From contig JANWIV010000004.1 of the NCBI GenBank assembly GCA_025449735.1, positions 1 through 64,000 on the forward strand: a stretch of 64,000 nt of DNA, read 5' to 3'. Of this stretch, positions 1 through 8,604 are shown piece after piece; positions within the stretch are counted from its first letter, which is position 1; every line of letters begins with the position of its first letter. Source of the stretch: Candidatus Microgenomates bacterium. Its GTDB lineage: Bacteria > Patescibacteriota > Microgenomatia > UBA1406 > HO2-37-13b. Made by a program: the position numbers and the translations under genes. The notes beneath the pieces were generated by a model. That model did no database searches. It was not told the DNA's origin and worked only from the letters and a program-made list of their open reading frames with translations.

Positions 1-47
1 CAGGATTTATGTTCCAAGCCTTATGACAGTATCTTTTCCAATATACC

Positions 48-716
48 CTACTGAACAATATCCACTTCTTTGGCCAAGAGATGAGTAGTTTTTAGCAGTT
101 TAAGCTTTAAATTAGGAGTCATATCGACCCCACCCTCTTCCAATTGATCAGCTAGATGGTAAGCATTGGAGATCTGATCATAGACTGTCTCTGGGTGACA
201 TTTGAAATTCCAATAAGTTTCATATTCGGCAAATGGCAAGGATGCAAAGGCTTTTTGATTGATATCACTCAGTCGAATCGCGCGGGCAAGAGTCAAATGA
301 GTGAGGGCGGTTTCAAAAACATGAAATTCTTCAGCAAGGTCGTTAGGCGTTGGCACATAGTTTGAATTGGTTATTTCTTCAAAGAAATCACGAAATGGAT
401 CTTCAAAATTCGGGAGCGGTAGATCCTGAAGCAATGATTTGAGATCAACTCGAGGTGAATCAACAGCTTCAATTTGAAACTGCAGCAGAAATCCTTTGTA
501 GACCCGGCTCATATGATTTTTGAGGCAAGCAAGCCCTTCATGACGGCGTCTTTGCAAATAGGTAATTATTTCATCTTGGGGAGAGGTACAAAATTCTGAT
601 CCTTTTGAGACGAGTAGTAATCCAATCGTTGAGGAAAGAGCGGAGTTGACGTTATCACGAAGTTGCCGACTTTCGGTATCATAGCCATATCTAAAGTTTG
701 TTTCTATTGCCTTCAT
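48..716 (-). CDS. Hypothetical protein, 222 aa
   Basis: I recognise no family. The protein is soluble-looking, acidic and probably helical, with no signal peptide or membrane segment. A TATAAT box lies 9 nt upstream of the ATG on the minus strand, so the mRNA is probably leaderless and this start is favoured. The gene ends close to the window edge, and nothing is visible in bases 1-47. It may be a lineage-specific gene. The reading frame is open along its whole length with normal codon use, so it is likely real. Confidence 0.6.
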   Translation of the reverse strand: MKAIETNFRYGYDTESRQLRDNVNSALSSTIGLLLVSKGSEFCTSPQDEIITYLQRRRHEGLACLKNHMSRVYKGFLLQFQIEAVDSPRVDLKSLLQDLPLPNFEDPFRDFFEEITNSNYVPTPNDLAEEFHVFETALTHLTLARAIRLSDINQKAFASLPFAEYETYWNFKCHPETVYDQISNAYHLADQLEEGGVDMTPNLKLKLLKTTHLLAKEVDIVQ

Positions 717-766
717 AAGAGGGTAATTATATCAGAAGCGATTTCGATTGAGACTTCATTTTGATT

Positions 767-3343
767 TTAATTCAATATTTTCCCCAATGAGGATTTTATT
801 TTTTCAAACACTGTCTGCGGTTTCACCCTCACCGGTTCAATATCCTTCAGTATCGGAGAATTATTAACAATTGCTTTTGGTATTGGGGAGACCTCTGTAG
901 TTGCCGACAATACTTTCTTTGCCTTTACTGGTGGCGCATAACTGTAGCCGGAAACAATCATATAATATCCCCCCACTTTGGTAATGGCAGAGACAGTGTT
1001 GTTAATTGGGTCAACCACAGAGCTTCTAAGCACTGTCCATTTCTTCCCATCGAGTGAATAAGCAAGACGAAATGTCCGCTCCGGTATCGATCCTCCCCCA
1101 CTCTTCAATAATTGAAAGTGATTATATGACAAAGAGACAATTGATGGTCTTCTTTGAACTGAGGGAATAATACGAGCTCCATTATAAAAATCAGTGAGCC
1201 ATATCTGATGAATCTCCCCGATTCCACCAAATGGTGTTATTGTACCAATTGGTGGGTTATAGGCAGGATAACTGTTATGAGAGACATTACTGGAAAAACC
1301 AATAGCACCTGGCTCAACAATGATTGTAGTATCAGGACCTCCGGTGACGGTGCCTCCTGAGGTACTGCTTATTGCCGGCGCTGGTGCGGTAGTATTCTCC
1401 CCGCCACTGATGTTGGCTGGGGGTGGTGGCGGAAAGCTGATATTTTGAGACCAGGTGCCATAACTGCTTTGAGCGGTATAAGAGGTATTGGTATCATAGG
1501 CCCGCACATTGACAGTGTGGTTGCCTGCCGATTGCCCAGGAATGGTGCAACTGAAAGCTTCCGAGGTACTGTTAAATGATCCATCACTGGCAGTACAGGC
1601 AGTCCAAGTTCCAGTTGGTGAATTACTATCTACTTGGAACTCTACTCCTGAGATATTAGTAACTGAGTTACTAGCCGAGACAGATCCAGTCAATGGGAAA
1701 GCAGAATTTGGTTCTGGTACGACATTACTTAAGGTGATGGTGTGGGGGAAGTTGTAGATGATCCAGACTGAGCCTGAGTTGGAGCGGGAGTTATAATCAG
1801 CAGAAGAATCTGTTATAGCAAAATCAGTACTGCCGTCGTTGTCTACGTCACCGTGTAAAAAAAGTTCATTGTATCCGAACACTGTAGTTGAATCAGAAGT
1901 TGTATACATCGTGTTAAAAAAGTTCGACGTAACAATGTTAATGTCATTTCCTGTGCCAGAATAACTATCCAAATTTGTGCTATATATTATATAACGTCGA
2001 TTTGCAGACGTACTTCCTCCAGATTGTAAATCTGCTCTACCATCGTTATTCATATCAACGGTACCAAATCCCACTGCCCCAAACAATACAGTTCCGCCGA
2101 CCGTGTCTGAAAGCTTAAAGTTATAATTGCTAGTCGAAGTCAGGACGATATTGTTACCAGTCCCTGTTAATGTGGCAAAGTGATTATCAAAAAGAATAAA
2201 AAGCGCTTCACTTGCACTTGAAGTCAAAATAAAATCATTTATTCCATTACTATTAACATCTGCTAGATCTTGACCTAGGATTCCAATAGCGGAATTAGTG
2301 ATTGGGCCGTCTATCCTAAGACTGAATTTTGAAGTAGTAGCGGTATCAACTAAATTGCCTGTTCCCGAATAATCATCCAAAAGCGTACTGAAGAAAACAT
2401 AAACAGAGCCCGAAAATGATAGACTGTTGTATGAAGTAATCGCATGAGTGATAAAGTCATCTTTACCATCATTATTTGCATCAGCAATAGTTTGTCTGTT
2501 AAATCCAAACATAGAAGACGCTACGGGCCCATCGAGACGAACATTAAAATTGCTAGTCGTTGCAAGATCTACTGTATTACCAGTACCTGTAAGTGTTGAT
2601 AGCAAACTGTCAAAAAATATAAATGAAGAGCCAGAATTAGTACGAGAATTATTATCGAGTTGATATCCACTTATGACAAGGTCTTGCCCTCCATTACCAT
2701 TCACGTCCCCAATTACTGTTGCTAAACTACCAATCGTCTGACTTGCGGACGGTCCGTCAATACGAATACTGAAATTTGAGCTTGTTGACATATCAATAGT
2801 ATTACCTGTGCTTGAGTAGCCACTTAACACCGTGTTTTTAATAACATATACTGATCCGGAATTGTTTCTACTGTTAAAATCGGCATTCGACGCGCCAATA
2901 AATAGATCCAATTTACCGTCGGCATCAATATCTCCGGTGGTAACTTGAGTTGACCCAAATGATTCATTAGCGGCTGAGCCATCGATACGAATATTCCATT
3001 TAGAACTATCAGCAAGATCAATCGTATTACCAGTTCCAGCATAGGAGCGTAGAATGGAATCGTAAATAATGTAAACCGATCCGGAATTGGTTCGGGAATT
3101 GTTGTCAGCTGAGATCGCAGAAAAAATTACATCGTCATACCCGTTATTGTTTAAGTCAGCAAATGTCATCCCTTCATCAACCCCAATTCCCGTAGTTTGG
3201 GAATCTGGCCCGTCGATACGAACATTAAACTCACTGGTTGTTGATAAGTTGTGTGTCACTGCAGCCTGAACAGGTGACGTAAACGAAAAGAATAAAGCAG
3301 ACAGTATGATTACACTCAAATAAATCCAGACACGAGTCGACAT
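767..3343 (-). CDS. Secreted FG-GAP (integrin-alpha-like) seven-bladed beta-propeller protein, 858 aa
   Basis: An N-terminal signal peptide (hydrophobic stretch at residues about 5-27, ending near VQAA) directs export. Seven imperfect repeats of about 70-75 residues follow (residues about 33-550). Each starts near NFxxRIDGP and carries a calcium-binding DxDxDGxxD-type loop such as GDIDADGKLDLFIG, then a NSGSVYIIY strand: the FG-GAP pattern of integrin alpha propellers. A likely Ig-like domain follows (about 560-640), then a PPPPP hinge and a C-terminal domain of unknown type (about 690-800). No membrane anchor or sortase motif is visible. The likely role is cell-surface adhesion or interaction with another cell. 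The propeller call is firm; the function is inferred. Confidence 0.85.
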   Translation of the reverse strand: MSTRVWIYLSVIILSALFFSFTSPVQAAVTHNLSTTSEFNVRIDGPDSQTTGIGVDEGMTFADLNNNGYDDVIFSAISADNNSRTNSGSVYIIYDSILRSYAGTGNTIDLADSSKWNIRIDGSAANESFGSTQVTTGDIDADGKLDLFIGASNADFNSRNNSGSVYVIKNTVLSGYSSTGNTIDMSTSSNFSIRIDGPSASQTIGSLATVIGDVNGNGGQDLVISGYQLDNNSRTNSGSSFIFFDSLLSTLTGTGNTVDLATTSNFNVRLDGPVASSMFGFNRQTIADANNDGKDDFITHAITSYNSLSFSGSVYVFFSTLLDDYSGTGNLVDTATTSKFSLRIDGPITNSAIGILGQDLADVNSNGINDFILTSSASEALFILFDNHFATLTGTGNNIVLTSTSNYNFKLSDTVGGTVLFGAVGFGTVDMNNDGRADLQSGGSTSANRRYIIYSTNLDSYSGTGNDINIVTSNFFNTMYTTSDSTTVFGYNELFLHGDVDNDGSTDFAITDSSADYNSRSNSGSVWIIYNFPHTITLSNVVPEPNSAFPLTGSVSASNSVTNISGVEFQVDSNSPTGTWTACTASDGSFNSTSEAFSCTIPGQSAGNHTVNVRAYDTNTSYTAQSSYGTWSQNISFPPPPPANISGGENTTAPAPAISSTSGGTVTGGPDTTIIVEPGAIGFSSNVSHNSYPAYNPPIGTITPFGGIGEIHQIWLTDFYNGARIIPSVQRRPSIVSLSYNHFQLLKSGGGSIPERTFRLAYSLDGKKWTVLRSSVVDPINNTVSAITKVGGYYMIVSGYSYAPPVKAKKVLSATTEVSPIPKAIVNNSPILKDIEPVRVKPQTVFEKIKSSLGKILN

Positions 3344-3369
3344 ACCTTCTTTATATCAAAAACATTTTT

Positions 3370-4056
3370 TTATAACAAGACTTTTTCCCATCTCCCCTGT
3401 TCAATGATGTCTTCCAGATTATGAAAGCTCTTACCGGTTCGATGATCAGTTAGTCTATTTTGAGGAAAATTATAGGTTCTAATTTTCTCCGCCCGATCGC
3501 CACTACCAGCGCCTTCAACAAACGAATATCGAAGACCAGCTCGCTTTTCCTGCTCTCTTTGATAAAGCTTGGCTTGAAGAAGGGTGATAGCAATCTGACG
3601 ATTTTGTTGTTGAGTCCGCTCTTGGCTACAGGTGACGACGATGCCAGTTGGTTTATGGGACAATCTTACGGCAGTACTGACTTTGTTGACGTTTTGACCA
3701 CCATGACCGCCAGAGCGATAGAATTGCCATTCGAGATCCTGTTCGTTTAGACGCAGATCGCTTTGCACTATTTGTGGCAATACCAAAATGACTGCGGTTG
3801 AGGTATGCACCCGTCCCCTTTTCTCCGTATCTGGCACCCGCTGCACTCGGTGGACCCCAGTTTCATTTTTAAAAGTTTCAAAGATATTTTCACCCTTTAT
3901 TTTATAAATTGAAGCATCGACTTGAGTGACGGTCCAGCCTTTTTTTTGAGCAAATTTAACATAGGAATTAAGCAGTGCACTAGCCCAAAGCTTGGCTTCG
4001 TCACCGCCAACGCCACCACTGGCTTCGATGATGGCGATATTGGGGTTAATGGTCAT
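3370..4056 (-). CDS. prfA: Peptide chain release factor 1-like protein lacking domain I, about 228 aa
   Basis: This is a class I release factor that frees the peptide at stop codons. The GGQ motif is present ([14 protein letters not shown]), and the codon-recognition tripeptide position reads PDT (in [14 protein letters not shown]), matching the PxT of RF1 rather than the SPF of RF2. I start it at MTINPN. The longer track ORF only adds a translated A/T repeat ([12 protein letters not shown]). RF1 is normally about 360 residues; here domain I, about 100 residues, is missing and the protein begins at domain 2. No domain I coding sequence is visible upstream before hisS. It could be a PrfH-like rescue factor, but the PxT motif favours RF1. 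Confidence 0.8.
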   Translation of the reverse strand: MTINPNIAIIEASGGVGGDEAKLWASALLNSYVKFAQKKGWTVTQVDASIYKIKGENIFETFKNETGVHRVQRVPDTEKRGRVHTSTAVILVLPQIVQSDLRLNEQDLEWQFYRSGGHGGQNVNKVSTAVRLSHKPTGIVVTCSQERTQQQNRQIAITLLQAKLYQREQEKRAGLRYSFVEGAGSGDRAEKIRTYNFPQNRLTDHRTGKSFHNLEDIIEQGRWEKVLL

Positions 4057-4058
4057 AG

Positions 4059-4096
4059 TAAAAAATGAAAAATGTAAAATGAAAAATGAAAAATTA
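4059..4096. repeat. A/T-rich ATTTTTCATTTTTC-type repeat at the prfA start
   Basis: Several copies of AAAAATGAAAAATG sit immediately upstream of the prfA start. The same unit recurs inside thyA at 41621-41659. It is translated in the longer prfA ORF as phenylalanine-rich nonsense, which argues for the internal start. Confidence 0.75.
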
Positions 4097-4108
4097 TTAT
4101 GCTGAACT

Positions 4109-4141
4109 TGCCTGCCCGCCATAGTTTAAACGACGGAGGGT
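4109..4141. repeat. GC-rich palindromic repeat between prfA and hisS
   Basis: CCTGCCCGCC and GGAGGG flank an A/T centre containing TTTAAAC, giving an imperfect hairpin. Related CCCGCCTGC-type pieces occur in the tRNA cluster at 47 kb. It looks like a dispersed REP-like palindrome rather than a terminator, since no T-run follows. Confidence 0.55.
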
Positions 4142-4192
4142 TTCAGCGTCGTATCTCATAAATCTTTAATCATGAAACTTGAAACAGGGTCT

Positions 4193-5443
4193 TTAGGAAG
4201 TCAATTTTTTTATAACATCATCAATTGAAAGGGTGGTTTGTTCGCCAGAGATTAAATTTTTAAGCACCACTTGATTTTGCTTGACTTCTTCAGGCCCGAT
4301 GATGATGACATATTGAAAGCCTTTTTTATCGGCATATTTGAGCTGGCGTTCCAATTTGGCAGTAGGGTCAGGATAAACTTCGCAGGAAATGACAGCTTGT
4401 CGCAAGCTTTTAGCTGTTTTTAGACTTGCTGATATTAAGTCATCATCAAAAATCGTAACTAAGACATTGTTAACGGTTTCCTTTTCAGTTTCAATATTCA
4501 ACTGAGAAATTGCCTCGATTAGTCGATCAAATCCAAAAGACAAACCAACCGCTGGCATCTCAACTCCAGATAGATCTTCAATCAGCTGGTCATACCTGCC
4601 ACCTCCTGCCACGGAGCCGGCCGAATAGCCATCGAGTTTGACTTCAAAAATTGTCCCAGTATAGTAGTCCAGTCCGCGGGATAAGGTGGGGGTGAATACT
4701 ATTTTTTCTTCGGGGATCCCGAGCGCTATTGCCGCGCCAATTACTGCTTTTAATTCAGCAGAAGGGGTAGCACTATCTAAATTATCAAAAAGGGCGCTTA
4801 TTTGATCATTTTTAAGTCCCAAATCTGACAATTCTTTTTCAACTTCTTCTTGACTTTTTTTATCAAGTTTGTCAAGCGTGCGAATTACTGCCAGTTGTCT
4901 TTCACTCTCAATTTGAGACTTTGACATCAACTCAAAAAGAATGGAGCGATCATTAATAAGAATTTTATAGTCTTTAAGTCCCAAATTGGCAAGACATGCG
5001 GCAGTGACAGTCATTATTTCTGCTTCGGCCAAATAAGAAGCAGTCCCAAAAATATCGATATCACATTGCAAAAATTCACGAAATCTTCCGGCCTGAGGTT
5101 TTTCGGCGCGCCAGACTGGTTGGATTTGGTAGCGGCGAAAAGGAAATGGCAATTGATCTTTGTATTGAGAAATCACCCGAGCAGTGGGCACGGTGATATC
5201 ATATTTTAGGGCAATCTGCCTGCCACCTCGATCTTCAAATGAGTAGACTAGCTTATCCGCCTCCGCCCCATATTTATTAAGCAAGAGCTCGGCATATTCC
5301 AAAGCCGGTGTTTCCATAGGCTCAAAGCCATATAGAGAGAATGTTTGTTCCAATAAATTTACTACCTGACGGCGCAGTTTGACTTGCTCAGGCAGAAAAT
5401 CACGAAATCCTTTTAGTGTCTGTGGCACTTTTTTATTAGCCAT
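4193..5443 (-). CDS. hisS: Histidyl-tRNA synthetase
   Basis: This class II aminoacyl-tRNA synthetase charges tRNA-His. Motif 2 is visible in FRRYQIQPVWRAEKPQAGRF, and the HisRS signatures in SRGLDYYTGTIFEV and GGGRYDQLIEDL; the C-terminal anticodon-binding domain covers about residues 325-416. At 416 residues it has the usual bacterial length. A TATAAT box lies 9 nt before the ATG, so the transcript is probably leaderless. It is divergent from the helicase gene and upstream of prfA. Confidence 0.97.
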   Translation of the reverse strand: MANKKVPQTLKGFRDFLPEQVKLRRQVVNLLEQTFSLYGFEPMETPALEYAELLLNKYGAEADKLVYSFEDRGGRQIALKYDITVPTARVISQYKDQLPFPFRRYQIQPVWRAEKPQAGRFREFLQCDIDIFGTASYLAEAEIMTVTAACLANLGLKDYKILINDRSILFELMSKSQIESERQLAVIRTLDKLDKKSQEEVEKELSDLGLKNDQISALFDNLDSATPSAELKAVIGAAIALGIPEEKIVFTPTLSRGLDYYTGTIFEVKLDGYSAGSVAGGGRYDQLIEDLSGVEMPAVGLSFGFDRLIEAISQLNIETEKETVNNVLVTIFDDDLISASLKTAKSLRQAVISCEVYPDPTAKLERQLKYADKKGFQYVIIIGPEEVKQNQVVLKNLISGEQTTLSIDDVIKKLTS

Positions 5444-5471
5444 AATGAACTTATTATAACAGAAAATTTAC

Positions 5472-5500
5472 TTGATATATGACTTATAGTATGTTAAAAT
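5472..5500 (+). promoter_or_regulatory. Sigma-70-type promoter of the helicase gene
   Basis: TTGATA, a 17 nt spacer, then TAAAAT. The -10 box ends 7 nt before the ATG, placing +1 at or next to the start codon, so the mRNA should be leaderless. Confidence 0.7.
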
Positions 5501-5507
5501 TAGCTCA

Positions 5508-8327
5508 ATGGAAAATGAAACCTCGATATTTCGCGAAAAACCTATCGAAGAGCTTAAAACTCAGCTCGATCATGCCAGTGTTTTAGTCCAAGGCTATCTA
5601 GGACAATCGCTTTTGCCACCTAGTTTGGATAATGATAAAGCAAAGGGAGAAATTTTGTCAGCAGATCAGGATTTGATTTGGATGCCTTTTCAACGTCGCT
5701 GGGAAATTTACCGGAAAATAATAAATATAGAGCGCACCGGTCGAGACTTGACTGAAGAAGAAAGAGAAAAATTTAGCCACTGGTTAACGGCACTTAATAA
5801 TCTTGACGATTATATTACCGCTCACAAAACCGATGAGGAGAAAAGAGTCTTATATGATAGACAATTTACTGTATTTGAAGAACTTCGTGAATTTCTTGAA
5901 GATGGTGGTTCTGCTGGATATGTTAGGCTCCCTACCGGAGTCGGCAAAACAGTACTTTTTGTCAAGTTGGCCGAAGCCACCGGATTGCGGACACTGGCAG
6001 TGACACCAACAAAGATATTGGTTGATCAGACAGGCAAAAAATTTGAAGAGTTTGCTCCAGACCTTAGTGTCGGTAAGGTATATAGTTATGAGAAAAATTA
6101 TGGTCGTCAAGTGACAATCACTACTTATCAATCATTCCTTAAGGGAGTTGGTGACGGGTCGATTAATCCCAAGGACTATGATTTGCTGATTTTAGATGAA
6201 GCTCATAAATCTTTAACCAAAAAAAGAATGGAGGCAGTCAATCAGTTTGATAATGCTATTCGGGTTGGTTTTACTGCCACAACAAAATATTCAGAAACAA
6301 AAAAAGTTGACAATCTTCTTCGCACCATTATTCATACCATGACGATAAGAGAGGCGGTAACAGAAGAACTGATGTCACCTTTTTATATCTATATTGCTAA
6401 AACTGATGTCGACTTAAGCGAGGTTCGTATTACTCGCTCAAGTGATGCTAATGATCGGGATCTAGATCGCGCCGTAAACATAACTTCTCGAAATCAGGGC
6501 GCGGTGGAAGTATACAGACAGCTTTTTGATGGGCAAAAAGCAATCGTTTATTGTGTTTCTGTCGAACATGCGCAAAAGGTCGCCGAACTATTTCGTGAAA
6601 AAGGAATTGTTGCCGATACCATCCATGGCTATCAAAACAAAAACGAACAAAGACAGGTGATAGAGGCTTATCGCAATGGTGAGATTTCGGTAGTTTGCAA
6701 TGCTGATATACTGATTGAAGGCTTTGATGAACCAACCTCCACTGTATGCATCAATCTCCGGCCTACTTCTTCTCCACTCTTAGCAGAACAACGGGCTGGA
6801 CGAGTCCTAAGGATTGACCCAAACAATCCTGGAAAACATGCTTATATTGTCGATTTTATTGACGAATTTGAAAATGCCAATTTTATCCCAGTTTCATTAG
6901 CGCAAATCATCGAAGGGGCGCATGTTTATCGGGAAGCACACGATCTCCCCGATGGCTATAAGTCTACAGGCTGGGGTACCCCCCACTATCCATGGCTTGA
7001 GATAGAAGGTTTGAAGGTTATAACGGATGTGGAGGAGATTATGAGAATGGTGAATGAAATGAAGGGAAAAAAATATCCTGAGGCTGAGGAAGGTTGGATG
7101 AGTTTGACTGCAATGAGGCTTAAATTTAGACTTCACCCGACACTACTAAGAAAATTACTAGAACCATTTAGAGAAACGAATCCAGAATATTTTGAGTTAA
7201 CTAGAGGCCTCACTCGTAGAATAGTCGAACGCTACTCACCAGAGTTAGTAGAGTACGTCTCAAAAATTCATAGTCAATTTGTACCTCCAATAGAGGGATG
7301 GATAAGTATGAACATGTTAGCAAGTGAAATAGGTGTAACTAGGGAAACAGTTATTAAAAGAGCAGATTCTTTAAGAAAGCTTCAAAATTCACAATTTAAG
7401 CTATTTCGTATATCTACTGGACAATTAGTTGAGCATGTTTCACCAGATTTAGCTAATGTGATAAAGAAGGAATTGGAGAGAGGTGAAGTCCCGCACGGGT
7501 GGGTGGATTGTACTGAAGTCTCTAAATTGCTTGATACAAGAGTTAACATTGTGAAAAATATGCTCACTCGGAACTTTGAGCACTTATTACATAGTGAATC
7601 AATTATGATTCGAGCTGAGACTGGTAATATGAGGAGATATATTTCGCCTTATTTAATTAGTAGGATTAAAGAAAAAACAGAGTCTGTTGTCCCAGCGCCT
7701 AATGGTTGGATAACCATTATCGATCTTGCTCAAGACTTAGGAATCTCAAAGCCCACATTAAATAGATTAATTGAAGTCTACAGAGCTGATCATCCGCATT
7801 TTTTTAAATTATGCATTTCTGATCGGGGTAAGGTCGCAGAGCATTGTTCTCCTGCTCTAGTAGAAATTGTTAAAAATTTATCACCATATGTTGATCCTGA
7901 AGAAGGATGGGTAACAGTATCTGAAATGGCTCGTCAGTTAGGAATGTCTCGAGATACAGCTAAACGCATTGTAAATCAGTACAGAGATTCATACAGCGAG
8001 CACTTTAGATTTTATAGAATAAAAGCAAAGCACAGTGGAGGAGGTATAGTACATGAACATATTTCAACCCATCTTGCTAAGCTAATTACAGAAGATAAAA
8101 GTAATTTACCAGGAGAATCAGGATGGATGTATAATCTCGAGCTAACAAAAGAACTTAGAACAAGCTATAGAGGTCTCAATAATTTCGTTGATAAATATAG
8201 ACAAACCAACCCAGAATATTTTAAGGTAGCAAGAGGATCGCGAAATAGATCTATCGAGTATTTCTCCCCTGAGCTTATTGCGCTAGCGTCGGAACATTTC
8301 GGAAAAAGGAAACAAAAAAGTAATTAA
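5508..8327 (+). CDS. SF2 DEAD/DEAH-type helicase with six C-terminal wHTH-like repeats, 939 aa
   Basis: Residues about 105-470 form a superfamily 2 helicase core: Walker A PTGVGKT (about 141), DEAH box LILDEAHKS (about 229), a TATT motif (about 255) and motif VI QRAGRVLRID (about 427). From about residue 526 to the end there are six tandem repeats of about 65-70 residues. Each opens with GW(I/M/V), has a helix-turn-helix-like stretch such as LGISKPTLNRLI and closes near VEHxSPxL. Arginine codons shift from mostly CGN in the helicase part to mostly AGA/AGG in the repeat part. No nuclease domain is visible. The repeats are probably winged-helix nucleic-acid-binding modules; the cellular role is unknown. 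Confidence 0.8.
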   Translation: MENETSIFREKPIEELKTQLDHASVLVQGYLGQSLLPPSLDNDKAKGEILSADQDLIWMPFQRRWEIYRKIINIERTGRDLTEEEREKFSHWLTALNNLDDYITAHKTDEEKRVLYDRQFTVFEELREFLEDGGSAGYVRLPTGVGKTVLFVKLAEATGLRTLAVTPTKILVDQTGKKFEEFAPDLSVGKVYSYEKNYGRQVTITTYQSFLKGVGDGSINPKDYDLLILDEAHKSLTKKRMEAVNQFDNAIRVGFTATTKYSETKKVDNLLRTIIHTMTIREAVTEELMSPFYIYIAKTDVDLSEVRITRSSDANDRDLDRAVNITSRNQGAVEVYRQLFDGQKAIVYCVSVEHAQKVAELFREKGIVADTIHGYQNKNEQRQVIEAYRNGEISVVCNADILIEGFDEPTSTVCINLRPTSSPLLAEQRAGRVLRIDPNNPGKHAYIVDFIDEFENANFIPVSLAQIIEGAHVYREAHDLPDGYKSTGWGTPHYPWLEIEGLKVITDVEEIMRMVNEMKGKKYPEAEEGWMSLTAMRLKFRLHPTLLRKLLEPFRETNPEYFELTRGLTRRIVERYSPELVEYVSKIHSQFVPPIEGWISMNMLASEIGVTRETVIKRADSLRKLQNSQFKLFRISTGQLVEHVSPDLANVIKKELERGEVPHGWVDCTEVSKLLDTRVNIVKNMLTRNFEHLLHSESIMIRAETGNMRRYISPYLISRIKEKTESVVPAPNGWITIIDLAQDLGISKPTLNRLIEVYRADHPHFFKLCISDRGKVAEHCSPALVEIVKNLSPYVDPEEGWVTVSEMARQLGMSRDTAKRIVNQYRDSYSEHFRFYRIKAKHSGGGIVHEHISTHLAKLITEDKSNLPGESGWMYNLELTKELRTSYRGLNNFVDKYRQTNPEYFKVARGSRNRSIEYFSPELIALASEHFGKRKQKSN

Positions 8328-8406
8328 TCAAAAACTCCAAGTTCAATGTTGACATTTGGCCAATCAGGATGTTATTATCGCAACTTTGTACTATAAAAAA
8401 AATATT

Positions 8407-8592
8407 ATGTCATATGTAGAATTTCCAACTAAGATTACTCTAAATGGCGCTCCAATTACGGCGAATCCGGGTTGCCCTATTTATATGCGTCAATTAGGCG
8501 ACCATTATGATGCGATAATTGAGGCGGCGCATAAAGAGACGCATAATTTTCCTATAATTGAAAAAGTTATTTTTCAACCTCCTCAAGAGTAA
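8407..8592 (+). CDS. Small hypothetical protein, about 61 aa
   Basis: I recognise no family. The track ORF starts at a TTG at 8356; the ATG at 8407 (MSYVEFPTKITL) is the more natural start. The product is a small soluble protein with a CPIYM segment. It lies 80 bases after the helicase gene on the same strand and could be co-transcribed with it. Confidence 0.5.
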   Translation: MSYVEFPTKITLNGAPITANPGCPIYMRQLGDHYDAIIEAAHKETHNFPIIEKVIFQPPQE

Positions 8593-8604
8593 TTATTTTT
8601 GACA

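Noticed and set aside
5508-8327. Restriction-modification or known anti-phage helicase system
   Set aside because: No nuclease or methyltransferase domain in the protein and no partner genes beside it.
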